A stretch of 64,000 nt of DNA from Agromyces mediolanus (GTDB taxonomy: Bacteria; Actinomycetota; Actinomycetes; Actinomycetales; Microbacteriaceae), in the NCBI RefSeq assembly GCF_023715325.1, contig NZ_JAMBNX010000001.1, positions 186,001 to 250,000 of the forward strand. Reading direction: 5' to 3'. The first letter of the stretch is position 1. The number at the start of each line of letters is the position of its first letter. The notes below the pieces were generated by a model. The model saw only the letters and a program-made list of their open reading frames with translations, had not been told where the DNA came from and did no database searches. Both the position numbers and the translations under genes were made by a program. Positions 1 through 8,111 of this stretch are shown in pieces.

Positions 1-31
1 CGCGGGGCGGCGCCGGACCGGCCGCTCCGCA

Positions 32-37
32 TATGGT
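32..37 (+). promoter_or_regulatory. -10 box of leaderless galM promoter
   Basis: TATGGT at 32-37 lies six bases before the ATG at 44, so transcription would start at or next to the start codon. No Shine-Dalgarno sequence is visible. The same geometry recurs at many genes in this window. The -35 region would fall at the edge of the window and cannot be judged. Confidence 0.5.
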
Positions 38-43
38 GGAAGC

Positions 44-973
44 ATGACCCTCCCAACGGGCGAACAGCTCGTCCTCGAGACCTCGACGTCGAGCGGGGAG
101 CTCACCGCCGTCGTCACCACCGTCGCCGCCGGCCTGCGCGCGCTCAGCCTCGACGGGGTCGAGCTGGTGCCCAGCTTCGGTGAGGACCGCACCCCACCCG
201 CCGCCGCCGGCATCGTGCTCGCCCCGTGGCCGAACCGCATCCGTGACGGTCGCTGGAGCCACGACGGCGTCGACCACCAGCTCGCGATCACCGAGCCGGC
301 GCTCGGTAACGCCATCCACGGCCTGCTGCGCTTCACCGAGTACCGCGTCGTCGCCCAGGACCGCGACTCCGTGACCCTCGAGGCGACCATCTTCCCGCAG
401 ACGGGCTACCCGTTCCTCATCGAGACCGCGGTGCACTACGAGCTCGTGTCCGACGGGCTCCGGGTCACCCATCGCCTCGAGAACGTGGGCGCCGACGCCG
501 CGCCCGTCGCCCTCGGCGCCCACCCCTACGTGAAGATCGGCGGCGTGCCCACGGCCGAGCTCGAGCTGCGCATCGAGGCCGACAGCCACATCGAGGTCGA
601 CGAGCGCAAGCTGCCCACCGGCGAGGTGCCCGTCGACGGCACGCCGTGGGACCTCCGCGGCGGGCGTCGAGTCGGCGAGCTCTCGCTCGACGACGCCTTC
701 GGCGAGCTCGCCTCCGACGAGGAGGGGGTCATCGAGCACGTGCTGAGCGCCCCCGACGGGCGCAGCGTCGCCGTCTGGGCCGACGACGACTTCGCTTACG
801 TGCAGGCGTTCACGACCGACCGCTTCCCGGGCGAAGCGCTCGCGATCGCGATCGAGCCGATGACCGCTCCCGCAGAAGCGTTCAACTCCGGCCGCGGTCT
901 GCGCTGGCTCGGGCCGGGCGAGCAGTGGGAGCTCAGCTGGGGCATCCGCTTCCGGGGCTTCACCGCGGACTGA
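44..973 (+). CDS. galM: aldose 1-epimerase (galactose mutarotase family)
   Basis: This 309-residue cytosolic protein is a beta-sandwich aldose 1-epimerase, which interconverts alpha and beta anomers of hexoses. The family catalytic residues are visible: His92 in NAIHG, His160 in GAHPY (the likely general acid) and Glu271 in AIEPMTAPAEAFN (the likely base). The length is close to the bacterial family norm. The ATG at 44 is chosen because a TATGGT -10 box ends six bases upstream. The gene converges on the MarP-like protease with nine bases between their stops; the palindrome CTGACGC-GCC-GCGTCAG (971-987) contains both stop codons and may act as a small two-way terminator. The exact sugar substrate cannot be told; the protein could also be a galM-like YihR or YeaD relative. 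Confidence 0.85.
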   Translation: MTLPTGEQLVLETSTSSGELTAVVTTVAAGLRALSLDGVELVPSFGEDRTPPAAAGIVLAPWPNRIRDGRWSHDGVDHQLAITEPALGNAIHGLLRFTEYRVVAQDRDSVTLEATIFPQTGYPFLIETAVHYELVSDGLRVTHRLENVGADAAPVALGAHPYVKIGGVPTAELELRIEADSHIEVDERKLPTGEVPVDGTPWDLRGGRRVGELSLDDAFGELASDEEGVIEHVLSAPDGRSVAVWADDDFAYVQAFTTDRFPGEALAIAIEPMTAPAEAFNSGRGLRWLGPGEQWELSWGIRFRGFTAD

Positions 974-982
974 CGCGCCGCG

Positions 983-2161
983 TCAGCGCGCGCAGCTGCC
1001 CGTTGCCACGGCCTGGTCGAGCGACGGGGCCGCCGCGGCCAGCGGGGCGAGCACCTCGATCGGCACCGCGAAGCCGACGTTCTGCACCGACTCCGACTTC
1101 GCGAAGACCACGCCGGCGACCTCCCCGGCGCCGGTGAGCAGCGGACCGCCCGAGTTGCCGTGGTCGACCTGCGCCGCGAACGTCGTCACCTCCCGGGTGG
1201 ACGTGCGGTCGCCCTCGACGATCGTGAGCGGGCCCGTCGACATCACCGAGCCCGAGCGCAGCGTGAACGGGCCGCCGAAGGGGTAGCCGGCGACCCCGAC
1301 GGCGGTGCCCGGTGCCGGCGGCTCCGCCAGCGGGAGCGGGGCGACGTCGAGCGGGTCGGTCGCGACGAGGGCGAGGTCGGCCTCCTGGTCGAAGGCGACC
1401 ACCCGACCCGCGACCGCACCGCGCCCCGGGGCCTCGACGATCGGCTCGTCGATGCCGGCGACGACGTGCGCGTTCGTCACGACCCGGTTCGGCGCGACCA
1501 CGAAGCCGGAGCCCGTCAGGGTGCTGCCGCACTGGAAGGCGGTGCCCGTGATGCGCACGACCGAGGCCGTCGCGGCGTTCACCGCGTCGCCCGAGGGGCC
1601 GTCGCTCGGCAGCTCCGGCGCGGCCGTCGGCCCGCCGATGACGTCGACGAGCCACGGCACGCCCTGGCCGAGCGCCGCGGTCCGGATCTCGGCGAGCAGC
1701 GCGCGGGCGGGTTCGGGAGTGACACGCTCGAGGCCGCGCAGCACCTGCGAGCCCGCGACCGCAGGCGAGAGCACGGGAACGCCCATCGACTGCACGCTCG
1801 AGCCGAGCAGGGCGACGACGAAGGCCGCGACGAGCAGGTTGCCGAGCGCCCCGAAGATGCGGTCGATCACGCCGAGCTTCACCGCCCGGGCGCCGCGACG
1901 CAGCATGCGGCCGAGCACCGCGCCGAGCGAGGCGCCGACCGCGAGGAGCAGCACCGCCGTCGCGATCACCGCGGGCGCGCGCCACTCGGGCGCCGCGACG
2001 AGCGAACCGACCCACGGCATCGCGAACCAGGACGCGACACCGCCCGCGACGAGCCCGACGAGCCCGGCGGCGGTGCGCAGCAGCCCCGCGCGCCAGCCGT
2101 TCACGAGCGCGCCGATGCCGATCACCACGAGCAGCACGTCGAGCACCAGGCTCCAGCCCAT
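983..2161 (-). CDS. marP: MarP-type membrane-anchored serine protease (CvpA domain plus trypsin-like domain)
   Basis: The protein has 392 residues. The first 125 form a CvpA-like region with about four membrane helices (near 5-22, 31-50, 63-85 and 103-120). A chymotrypsin-fold protease of the HtrA/MarP kind follows from about 195. The triad is intact: His232 in VVTNAHVV, Asp262 in QEADLAL and Ser337 in HGNSGGP. Cys211 and Cys390 match the disulfide pair known in mycobacterial MarP, which supports that orthology over a generic HtrA. MarP acts in the periplasm-like space in acid and oxidative stress resistance. GGAGGTGAC sits just before the ATG at 2161, so this start is secure. Transcribed alone; divergent from the oxidoreductase at 2357. 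Confidence 0.85.
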   Translation of the reverse strand: MGWSLVLDVLLVVIGIGALVNGWRAGLLRTAAGLVGLVAGGVASWFAMPWVGSLVAAPEWRAPAVIATAVLLLAVGASLGAVLGRMLRRGARAVKLGVIDRIFGALGNLLVAAFVVALLGSSVQSMGVPVLSPAVAGSQVLRGLERVTPEPARALLAEIRTAALGQGVPWLVDVIGGPTAAPELPSDGPSGDAVNAATASVVRITGTAFQCGSTLTGSGFVVAPNRVVTNAHVVAGIDEPIVEAPGRGAVAGRVVAFDQEADLALVATDPLDVAPLPLAEPPAPGTAVGVAGYPFGGPFTLRSGSVMSTGPLTIVEGDRTSTREVTTFAAQVDHGNSGGPLLTGAGEVAGVVFAKSESVQNVGFAVPIEVLAPLAAAAPSLDQAVATGSCAR

Positions 2162-2356
2162 CCGTCACCTCCGTCGCGCCCCGCGGCGCGTTTGTGGATT
2201 CCACCCTCTCGTACCCGGCTCGGGAACCGCTGAGGACGCGGCGGTCGACAAGCCGGATGCCTCGACCGCACGGCTCGGCTATCGTCGTGATGCCCGTGGC
2301 TTGTGCCGCGGGCGTGCCCCGGACCGGCCGGGGCGCACCCCGGCGAGGAGGCTTGG

Positions 2357-3397
2357 ATGCGGGTCGGCATGTTCCTGAACTACGCGGGCGGATTCGCGGA
2401 GGTCGCCGACGAGGTCGGCGAGCTCGAAGCCGCCGGCGTGGACCTCGTCGCCGTCCCCGAGGCGTACTCCTTCGACGCCGTCAGCCAGCTCGGCTTCCTC
2501 GCCGCGCGCACCTCGACGATCACGCTCGCCTCCGGCATCCTCCAGCTGTACACGCGCACGCCGACCCTCACCGCGATGACCGCGGCGGGCCTCGACTACG
2601 TCTCTGGCGGCCGCTTCGAGCTCGGCATCGGCGCCTCCGGGCCGCAGGTGATCGAGGGCTTCCACGGCGTACGCTACGACGCGCCCGTCGGCCGCACCCG
2701 CGAGATCATCGAGATCTGCCGGGCGACGTGGCGGCGCGAGCCCCTCGTGCACGAGGGCCGGCATTACCGGATCCCGCTGCCCGCGGGCGAGGGCACCGGA
2801 CTCGGCAAGCCGCTGAAGCTCATCAACCACCCGGTCCGCGACCGCATCCCGATCACCGTCGCCGCCCTCGGCCCGAAGTCCGTCGAGCAGACGGCCGAGA
2901 TCGCCGACGGCTGGCTGCCGATGTTCTTCCATCCCGAGCGGGCCGGCGCCGTGTGGGGCGACGCGCTCGCCGCGGGCACGGCGCGACGCTCGAGCGGCCT
3001 CGCCCCGCTCGACGTGTTCGCGAGCCCGGCGCTCGCGATCACCGAGCGACCGGACGAGGTGCTGCCGCTCGTGAAGCCGCAGCTCGCCCTCTACGTCGGC
3101 GGCATGGGGGCGAAAGGCAAGAACTTCTACAACGACCTCGTGGGCAGCTACGGCTTCGCCGCGGAGGCGGAGCGGATCCAGGAGCTCTACCTCGCCGGGC
3201 GCAAGGAGGAGGCGGTCGCCGCAGTGCCCGACGAACTCGTGCGGGCGATCTCACTCATCGGGCCGGCGTCGTATGTGGCCGAGCGGGTCGCCGCCTTCGC
3301 GGAGGCCGGCGTGACGACGCTCACGGTGACGCCGCTCGCGCGGAACTCCGCCGAGCGGGTGGCCCTCATGGCCGGCTTCCGCGGCCTCGTCGGCTGA
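2357..3397 (+). CDS. LLM-class flavin (probably F420)-dependent oxidoreductase
   Basis: A 346-residue luciferase-like TIM-barrel protein. It shows the LLM family pattern of an N-terminal MRVGMFLNY strand, PEAYSFDA, the substrate/cofactor loop LASGILQLYTRTP and the GIGASGPQVIEG glycine loop. Actinobacterial members of this type usually bind coenzyme F420; the sequence alone does not exclude FMN. The substrate is unknown. The ATG at 2357 is preferred over an upstream in-frame ATG at 2303 because GGCGAGGAGG lies just before it and homology begins there. Followed by the tRNA-Lys gene on the opposite strand. Confidence 0.75.
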   Translation: MRVGMFLNYAGGFAEVADEVGELEAAGVDLVAVPEAYSFDAVSQLGFLAARTSTITLASGILQLYTRTPTLTAMTAAGLDYVSGGRFELGIGASGPQVIEGFHGVRYDAPVGRTREIIEICRATWRREPLVHEGRHYRIPLPAGEGTGLGKPLKLINHPVRDRIPITVAALGPKSVEQTAEIADGWLPMFFHPERAGAVWGDALAAGTARRSSGLAPLDVFASPALAITERPDEVLPLVKPQLALYVGGMGAKGKNFYNDLVGSYGFAAEAERIQELYLAGRKEEAVAAVPDELVRAISLIGPASYVAERVAAFAEAGVTTLTVTPLARNSAERVALMAGFRGLVG

Positions 3398-3437
3398 CGG
3401 CGGGCGGCCGGCGCCGGTGTTGGCGCCTACCGTGCTC

Positions 3438-3761
3438 TGGTGCCCCCAGAGAGGCTCGAACTCTCGACCCACGGATTAACCTGCTGCACTGAGTTTCCCC
3501 AGCCACCGCTCGCGCGGCTTGCAGTCTGGACTATCTCACCACCTTCGGCCGGGCCGGTCAGGTGCGCCGCGTATAGTCTCTGAGGTTCCCTTTCGGTTAC
3601 CTGCTGATTGCCCAATCCCTCGGATTGTCACTGCCTCTCGGCGAGTACCTCGGGCTCTCAGGGGGTCCCAGCATACAGCGGCGTTCATCCGGCGCATTTC
3701 GGCGCCGGCGCTCCTATTTTCTGTTGAAGTCCGTTGCTCTAACCAACTGAGCTATGGGGGC
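3438..3761 (-). tRNA. tRNA-Lys (anticodon UUU) interrupted by a group I intron
   Basis: Exon 1 (3761-3727) carries the acceptor strand GCCCCCA, the D arm and half of the anticodon arm up to CTT. Exon 2 (3479-3438) carries TTAATCCGT, the T arm GAGAG-TTCGAGC-CTCTC, the acceptor strand TGGGGGC, discriminator A and an encoded CCA. Joining them gives a perfect cloverleaf: a 7-bp acceptor stem, anticodon stem ACGGA/TCCGT and loop CTTTTAA, so the anticodon is UUU (Lys). A TAGGCT -10 box (3768-3773) lies six bases before the 5' end. An alternative splice choice one base upstream would give GUU (Asn). The U.G pair at the splice site and the A discriminator favour Lys. A search for ordinary uninterrupted tRNAs would miss this gene. 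Confidence 0.85.
3480..3726 (-). ncRNA. group I intron in tRNA-Lys anticodon loop
   Basis: The 247-nt insert has the group I core. The P element with GGATTGGGCAATC lies at 3606-3618. A Q-like CAGCAGGTAACC is followed by a CC-GAAA-GG tetraloop hairpin. The R element CAGAGACTATA is at 3572-3582 and the S element GAGATAGTCC at 3528-3537; GACTA pairs with TAGTC to form P7. The last intron base is G (omega-G). P1 can form between exon end CGGACTT plus intron C1 and intron GGAG..CCG, which places the last exon U opposite G, as group I splicing requires. It sits after U34, the same site as the cyanobacterial tRNA-Leu(UAA) intron. No open reading frame is inside it. Confidence 0.85.
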
Positions 3762-3850
3762 CGGGCCAGCCTATCAGGCCGACCCTCGCGCCGATTCGTG
3801 CGCTCCTGACGGACCCGGACCGTGTCGGAGGCCGCCGATACGGTCGTGCC

Positions 3851-4378
3851 ATGAAGCGGTGCACGATGTGCCGGGCGGAGCTGCCGCCCGTCGAGTTCAA
3901 CGTGCGTCGCGCCTCCCGCGACGGGCTGCAGAACGTGTGCCGCACCTGCAATCGGGCACGAGCCAAGCGCTACTACGACGAACATCGAGACGAGCACGTG
4001 CAGCTCATGATGCAACGCCGCGCGGCGGCACGCGACCAGGCGGTGGTCGCGGTGGGTGAGCATCTCCTGGCCAATCCCTGCGTCGACTGCGGCGAGGGCG
4101 ACGTCCGCGTGCTCGATTTCGACCACCTGCCCGGTTCGGGCAAGTCTGCGGAGGTCATGCGACTCGTGCGCAACGGCTACTCCGTCGCCCGGGTGATGGT
4201 CGAGATCGCCAAGTGCGAGGTGCGCTGCCGCAACTGCCACGCCAAGGTCACGTATGAGCGGCTCGGCAACGACTGGCGCACGGCGCTCATGCGGCGAGTG
4301 GCCGACGAGGGCGAAGAGACGACCGAGCCCGACGCAGGCGAACGTGACGATCACCGCGATCTCGCCGATCCCGGGTGA
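3851..4378 (+). CDS. HNH-endonuclease-like zinc protein
   Basis: A 175-residue protein. The N-terminal half has two CxxC knuckles (CTMC and CRTC) in a KxCxxC...F...DGxxxxCxxC pattern. The second half has CVDC, then LDFDHL, then CRNCH, which resembles HNH nuclease domains found in actinophages and actinobacterial genomes. The C-terminal 25 residues are acidic and probably disordered. TACGGT (3839-3844) ends six bases before the ATG, so the transcript is probably leaderless. The gene runs divergently from the intron-bearing tRNA-Lys, whose 5' end is 90 bases away. Nuclease activity and target are not shown by the sequence; it could also be a non-catalytic DNA-binding protein. Confidence 0.55.
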   Translation: MKRCTMCRAELPPVEFNVRRASRDGLQNVCRTCNRARAKRYYDEHRDEHVQLMMQRRAAARDQAVVAVGEHLLANPCVDCGEGDVRVLDFDHLPGSGKSAEVMRLVRNGYSVARVMVEIAKCEVRCRNCHAKVTYERLGNDWRTALMRRVADEGEETTEPDAGERDDHRDLADPG

Positions 4379-4409
4379 GCGACCGCCGACGGCGGGTATC
4401 CTTGCCGGA

Positions 4410-5048
4410 ATGGCCTCCAGCTTCCACCGCCCCACCAAGTTCCCGCCCGGCATGTTCGAGGCGTTCCTGGGCGGCGAAGACCCGGCTCAGCTGAATCGGG
4501 TCGCGCACGACACCGCGGCGGCCCTGCTCGCCCGGGTGCGCAGCGATCCCGATCCCGAGATCGTGTCCCGCCTCGTCGCCTACACGGACCGGCACGGCAT
4601 CGACGCGATCGCCGAGCTCTGGTCGCGGTCGTCCGCGAAGAGCCTGCCGGGGGCGCTCTGGCGCATCTATCTGCTGCGCACGCTCATCCGGCAGGATCCC
4701 GAAGCACTGAGCCTCGCCTATCGTCGCGGCACGGAGGTGTCGCACACCATCGACCAGGTCGTCGCCGGAGCGGCCGCGCCGGCCGGCCCCGGCGAGGTCA
4801 TCGAGCTCGCCGACCGCATCCTGCACGGGGTGTTCGCCGGTGACTTCGCGGTCGCGCTCGATCGGGCCGCGGCGTTCGGCCGGGTCACCGCCGCGGGCTT
4901 CGCCAGCCTCGCCGACGACGCCGATGCCGCCGACGCGGTGCATCCTGACCGGCCCGCCTCGTTCACCCGCCGGGCGCTGCGGCTCACCGAGCTGTCCGAC
5001 GAGTTGACCGCCTGCGCGAAGCTCTGGCGCCGCGACGCCCTCGACTGA
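4410..5048 (+). CDS. conserved actinobacterial protein of unknown function
   Basis: This 212-residue, predicted cytosolic, mostly alpha-helical protein has no signal peptide or membrane segment. It starts MASSFHRPTKFPPGMFEAFLGG and carries an Ala/Asp-rich middle. I recognise the general look of a conserved Microbacteriaceae hypothetical but no defined catalytic motif. The ATG at 4410 is chosen because TATCCT (4397-4402) lies seven bases before it. A 52-codon upstream in-frame extension overlaps the preceding gene and looks non-coding. It is followed by the structured element at 5093-5174. Confidence 0.7.
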   Translation: MASSFHRPTKFPPGMFEAFLGGEDPAQLNRVAHDTAAALLARVRSDPDPEIVSRLVAYTDRHGIDAIAELWSRSSAKSLPGALWRIYLLRTLIRQDPEALSLAYRRGTEVSHTIDQVVAGAAAPAGPGEVIELADRILHGVFAGDFAVALDRAAAFGRVTAAGFASLADDADAADAVHPDRPASFTRRALRLTELSDELTACAKLWRRDALD

Positions 5049-5082
5049 GCGTCGCACGGAATACTCGGTCATGGCGGTCCGT

Positions 5083-5088
5083 TACACT
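5083..5088 (+). promoter_or_regulatory. possible -10 box before structured element
   Basis: TACACT at 5083-5088 lies four bases before the left arm of the inverted repeat at 5093, so a transcript would begin at the base of the stem. No clear -35 box is seen. Confidence 0.3.
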
Positions 5089-5092
5089 CGAT

Positions 5093-5174
5093 ATGCCGGG
5101 CCGCAGTAACCCCGGGCTCCAATATTCGCCGCTTCGAGCGGCCTCGCGCCGAGAGGCGTTCTGCGGCCCGGCAT
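5093..5174 (+). ncRNA. candidate structured RNA bounded by 14-bp perfect inverted repeat
   Basis: ATGCCGGGCCGCAG (5093-5106) is the exact reverse complement of CTGCGGCCCGGCAT (5161-5174). Between the arms lie a perfect hairpin GCCGCT-TCG-AGCGGC (5128-5142) and a second hairpin CCTC...GAGG (5142-5156), which gives a three-way-junction fold. The right arm is followed by TTTCCC, a weak U tract. The next gene has its own -10 box (5193-5198), so this element is separate. It is not a tRNA: the outer stem is too long and no T-arm lies next to it. It may be a small RNA, an elaborate terminator of the preceding gene, or a small mobile palindrome. Confidence 0.4.
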
Positions 5175-5204
5175 TTCCCGTCTTCGGGCGCGTACGATCG
5201 GAGC

Positions 5205-6092
5205 ATGCCCGCCACCGTGACGCTCCTCATCGAGCCGCTCGCCGCCGACGATCTCCACTCCGACCTCGAATCGACGTTCCGCGAGGTGGACGCCTCCGCC
5301 CCCGCCCTGCGGGTCGGCGAGCTCTCCACGCAGCGCGGCGACGGCATCTTCGAGACCCTGGCGGTCGTGAACGGGCACGCCCAGGAGGCCGAGCCGCACC
5401 TGCAGCGGCTGCGCAACTCCGCCGCGATCTGCGAGCTGCCCGAGCCGAACCTGGCGCAGTGGCACGCCGCGATCGAACGCGCGACCGCCTCGCTGCCGAA
5501 CGAGGGCGAGTTCGCGATGAAGCTCGTCCTGAGTCGCGGCGTCGAGCACGGTCCGGCGCCGACCGCCTGGCTCTCCGCGGCCCCCGCCGCGGACTTCACC
5601 GCACCGCGCGAGCAGGGCATCCGCGCGGTCACCCTCGACCGCGGGCTGGCGCACGACGCCGCGGCGAGCGCGCCCTGGCTGCTGCTCGGCGCGAAGACGC
5701 TGAGCTACGCGACCAACATGGCGGCGCTCCGGGAGGCGAAGCGCCGGGGCGCCGACGACGCGATCTTCGTCTCCTCGGACGGGTTCGTGATGGAGGGGCC
5801 GACCTCGAGCGTCATCCTCCGCCACGGCGACGTCTATTCGACGCCGGCGCCGAGCGGGGCGATCCTGCACGGCACGACCCAGCTGAGCCTCTTCGAGCAC
5901 CTGGGCGAGCTCGGTCATCGCACGGAGTACCGCGACCTCCCCGTCGCCGAGCTCATGACGGCGGAGGCGATCTGGCTCGTCTCGAGTGTGCGGCTCGCCG
6001 CGGGCGTCACCGCCCTCGACGGCACCGCCGTCCCCTTCGACGCCGACGAGACGCGCGCCTTCAACGCTTACCTGCTGAGCCCGCGCGACTGA
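5205..6092 (+). CDS. pabC: aminotransferase class IV, probable aminodeoxychorismate lyase
   Basis: A 295-residue fold-type IV PLP enzyme. The Schiff-base lysine is in GAKTLSYATNM, and the family motifs QRGDGIFETL (N-terminal domain) and MEGPTSSVI (near the glycine loop) are present. The family includes 4-amino-4-deoxychorismate lyase (folate pathway), branched-chain aminotransferases and D-amino acid transaminases. The length and SxRGDGIFET pattern favour the lyase, but the assignment rests on general resemblance. TACGAT (5193-5198) ends six bases before the ATG, so the message is probably leaderless. It converges on pstB across a hairpin terminator. Confidence 0.7.
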   Translation: MPATVTLLIEPLAADDLHSDLESTFREVDASAPALRVGELSTQRGDGIFETLAVVNGHAQEAEPHLQRLRNSAAICELPEPNLAQWHAAIERATASLPNEGEFAMKLVLSRGVEHGPAPTAWLSAAPAADFTAPREQGIRAVTLDRGLAHDAAASAPWLLLGAKTLSYATNMAALREAKRRGADDAIFVSSDGFVMEGPTSSVILRHGDVYSTPAPSGAILHGTTQLSLFEHLGELGHRTEYRDLPVAELMTAEAIWLVSSVRLAAGVTALDGTAVPFDADETRAFNAYLLSPRD

Positions 6093-6113
6093 CGGGGTTC
6101 GGGCCGGAGACGA

Positions 6114-6148
6114 CGGATGCCCCGGCGCTGTTCTCGCCGAGGCATCCG
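6114..6148. terminator. two-way hairpin between convergent pabC and pstB
   Basis: CGGATGCCCCGGCG and CGCCGAGGCATCCG form a stem with one mismatch around a seven-base loop. It lies 21 bases past the aminotransferase stop and 24 bases from the pstB stop, so it can end both transcripts. No long U tract is seen on either side. Confidence 0.6.
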
Positions 6149-6172
6149 CTGAACCGGGCCGGAGCGGCCGGA

Positions 6173-6952
6173 TCAGCCGAAACGGCCCGAGACGTAGTCC
6201 TCGGTCGCCTTGACCGTGGGGTTCGAGAAGATCGTGGTGGTGTCGGCGTACTCGATGAGCTTGCCCGGCTTGCCCGTGCCCGCGATGTTGAAGAACGCGG
6301 TCTTGTCGCTCACGCGCGAGGCCTGCTGCATGTTGTGGGTCACGATCACGATCGTGTACTCCTGCTTCAGCTCCTCGATGAGGTCCTCGATGGCGAGGGT
6401 CGAGATCGGGTCGAGCGCCGAGCACGGCTCGTCCATCAGGATCACCTCGGGCGACACGGCGATCGCGCGGGCGATGCACAGGCGCTGCTGCTGGCCGCCG
6501 GAGAGGCCGGAGCCGGGGCGGTCCAGGCGGTCCTTGACCTCGTTCCAGAGGTTCGCGCCCTGCAGCGACTTCTCCACGAGGTCGTCGGCGTCCGACTTGC
6601 TCATCTTGCGGTTGTTCAGCCGCACGCCCGCGAGCACGTTCTCCCTGATCGACATCGTCGGGAAGGGGTTCGGCCGCTGGAAGACCATGCCGACCTGGCG
6701 GCGGACCAGCACGGGGTCGACGCCCGGGCCGTAGAGGTTGTTGCCGTCGATCAGCACTTCGCCCTCGACGCGGGCGCCCGGGATGACCTCGTGCATGCGG
6801 TTCAGGGTGCGGAGGAAGGTCGACTTGCCGCAGCCGGAGGGGCCGATGAACGCCGTCACGGTGCGCGGCTCGATCTCGAGGGTGATGCCCTCGACGGCGC
6901 GGAAGCTGCCGTAGTACACGTTCAGGTCGTTGACTTCGATGCGCTTGGACAC
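6173..6952 (-). CDS. pstB: phosphate ABC transporter ATP-binding protein PstB
   Basis: The 259-residue ATPase powers high-affinity phosphate import through PstA/PstC. Walker [10 protein letters not shown], signature LSGGQQQR, Walker [12 protein letters not shown] and the H-loop (IVTHNMQQ) are all intact. The length matches the family. It is the last gene of the minus-strand pstS-pstC-pstA-pstB run and lies 49 bases after pstA. Expression should depend on the Pho box upstream of pstS (10344-10376), reduced by the hairpin between pstS and pstC. Confidence 0.97.
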   Translation of the reverse strand: MSKRIEVNDLNVYYGSFRAVEGITLEIEPRTVTAFIGPSGCGKSTFLRTLNRMHEVIPGARVEGEVLIDGNNLYGPGVDPVLVRRQVGMVFQRPNPFPTMSIRENVLAGVRLNNRKMSKSDADDLVEKSLQGANLWNEVKDRLDRPGSGLSGGQQQRLCIARAIAVSPEVILMDEPCSALDPISTLAIEDLIEELKQEYTIVIVTHNMQQASRVSDKTAFFNIAGTGKPGKLIEYADTTTIFSNPTVKATEDYVSGRFG

Positions 6953-7001
6953 GTGGCTTCGATTCTCTCTGGGGGCTCGGGCGGGTGGCGGTCGGGGCCG
7001 A

Positions 7002-8111
7002 TCAGCGGCCGGTCTTCGGCGAGAAGAGCTTCGACACGATACGGGCGATGACGTTCAGCAGGGCGACGATGAGGATGAGCGTGAGCGCACCGGCCCAGGC
7101 GCGGTCGATGTACGCCTGCACGTCGGTGCCCTGGTTCATGTACTGGGTGTAGACGAAGACGGGCAGCGTCATCATCCGACCCTCGAACAGGTTGTAGTTC
7201 ATGCTCGTCGTGAAGCCCGCGATGATGAGCAGCGGCGCGGTCTCGCCGATGACGCGGGCGATGGCGATCATGACGCCCGTGATGATGCCGGCGATCGAGG
7301 TGGGCAGCACGACCTTCACGATCGTCAGCCACTTCGGCACGCCGAGGGCGTAGCTCGCCTCGCGCAGCTCGTTCGGCACGAGCTTCAGCATCTCCTCGGA
7401 GGAGCGCACGACGACCGGGATCATCAGCACCGACAGCGCGACCGCGCCGCCGAAACCCATCCGGATGCCGGGGTCGCCGGTGAAGAGCGCGAAGAGGGCG
7501 AAGGCGAAGAGACCGGCGACGATCGAGGGGATGCCGGTCATCACGTCGACGAAGAAGGTGATGCCGTGCTTCAGCTTGCCGCGGCCGTACTCGACGAGGT
7601 AGATCGCGGTGAGCAGGCCCACCGGCACCGAGATGAGCGCCGCCATGCCGGTGATCAGCAGCGTGCCCATGATGGCGTGCAGGGCGCCGCCGCCGGCGCC
7701 GACGACGTTACGCATCGACTCGCTGAAGAACTGCAGGTCGAAGCGGGGGACGCCGTTCGCGATGGTCGTGTACGCGACCGAGATGAGCGGCAGCAGCGCG
7801 ATCGTGAACGCGGTCGAGACGAGCGCGGTGACGAGGCGGTCCTTCGCCTTGCGGGTGCCTTCGACGACGCGGGAGAGCACCCAGATCACGACGCCGTAGA
7901 GCACCACGCCGAGGAACACCGCGGCCGCGATGTTGAAGCCCGTCTCGCTCGCCACCGCCAGGATCACGAAGAAGGCGGTGGTGACGGCGAGGCAGCCGAG
8001 GAGCACCCAGAGGGCGGCGAAGCGGGGCAGCTTGCCCGCGGTCAGGGTGTTGGCGATGGGGCCGGTGCTCCGGCCCGTCGGCGCCTGCTGCGGGGTGACG
8101 GTGAGGCTCAT
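7002..8111 (-). CDS. pstA: phosphate ABC transporter permease PstA
   Basis: The 369-residue inner-membrane permease has an N-terminal cytosolic arm of about 30 residues. Two or three hydrophobic segments precede the six-helix MetI-like domain (about 150-369). The EAA-loop region reads [21 protein letters not shown]. It is longer than the about 300-residue E. coli protein because of the extra N-terminal helices, as is usual in actinobacteria. The ATG at 8111 shares one base with the pstC stop (TGATG), which shows translational coupling and fixes the start. Confidence 0.93.
   Translation of the reverse strand: MSLTVTPQQAPTGRSTGPIANTLTAGKLPRFAALWVLLGCLAVTTAFFVILAVASETGFNIAAAVFLGVVLYGVVIWVLSRVVEGTRKAKDRLVTALVSTAFTIALLPLISVAYTTIANGVPRFDLQFFSESMRNVVGAGGGALHAIMGTLLITGMAALISVPVGLLTAIYLVEYGRGKLKHGITFFVDVMTGIPSIVAGLFAFALFALFTGDPGIRMGFGGAVALSVLMIPVVVRSSEEMLKLVPNELREASYALGVPKWLTIVKVVLPTSIAGIITGVMIAIARVIGETAPLLIIAGFTTSMNYNLFEGRMMTLPVFVYTQYMNQGTDVQAYIDRAWAGALTLILIVALLNVIARIVSKLFSPKTGR

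Noticed and set aside
4254-4409. A longer N terminus for the unknown protein at 4410
   Set aside because: The 52 extra codons overlap the HNH-like gene, look compositionally non-coding, and a -10 box places the start at 4410.
5093-5174. A tRNA or a group I/II intron fragment in the structured element
   Set aside because: The outer stem is 14 bp, no T arm adjoins it, and no intron core motifs are present.
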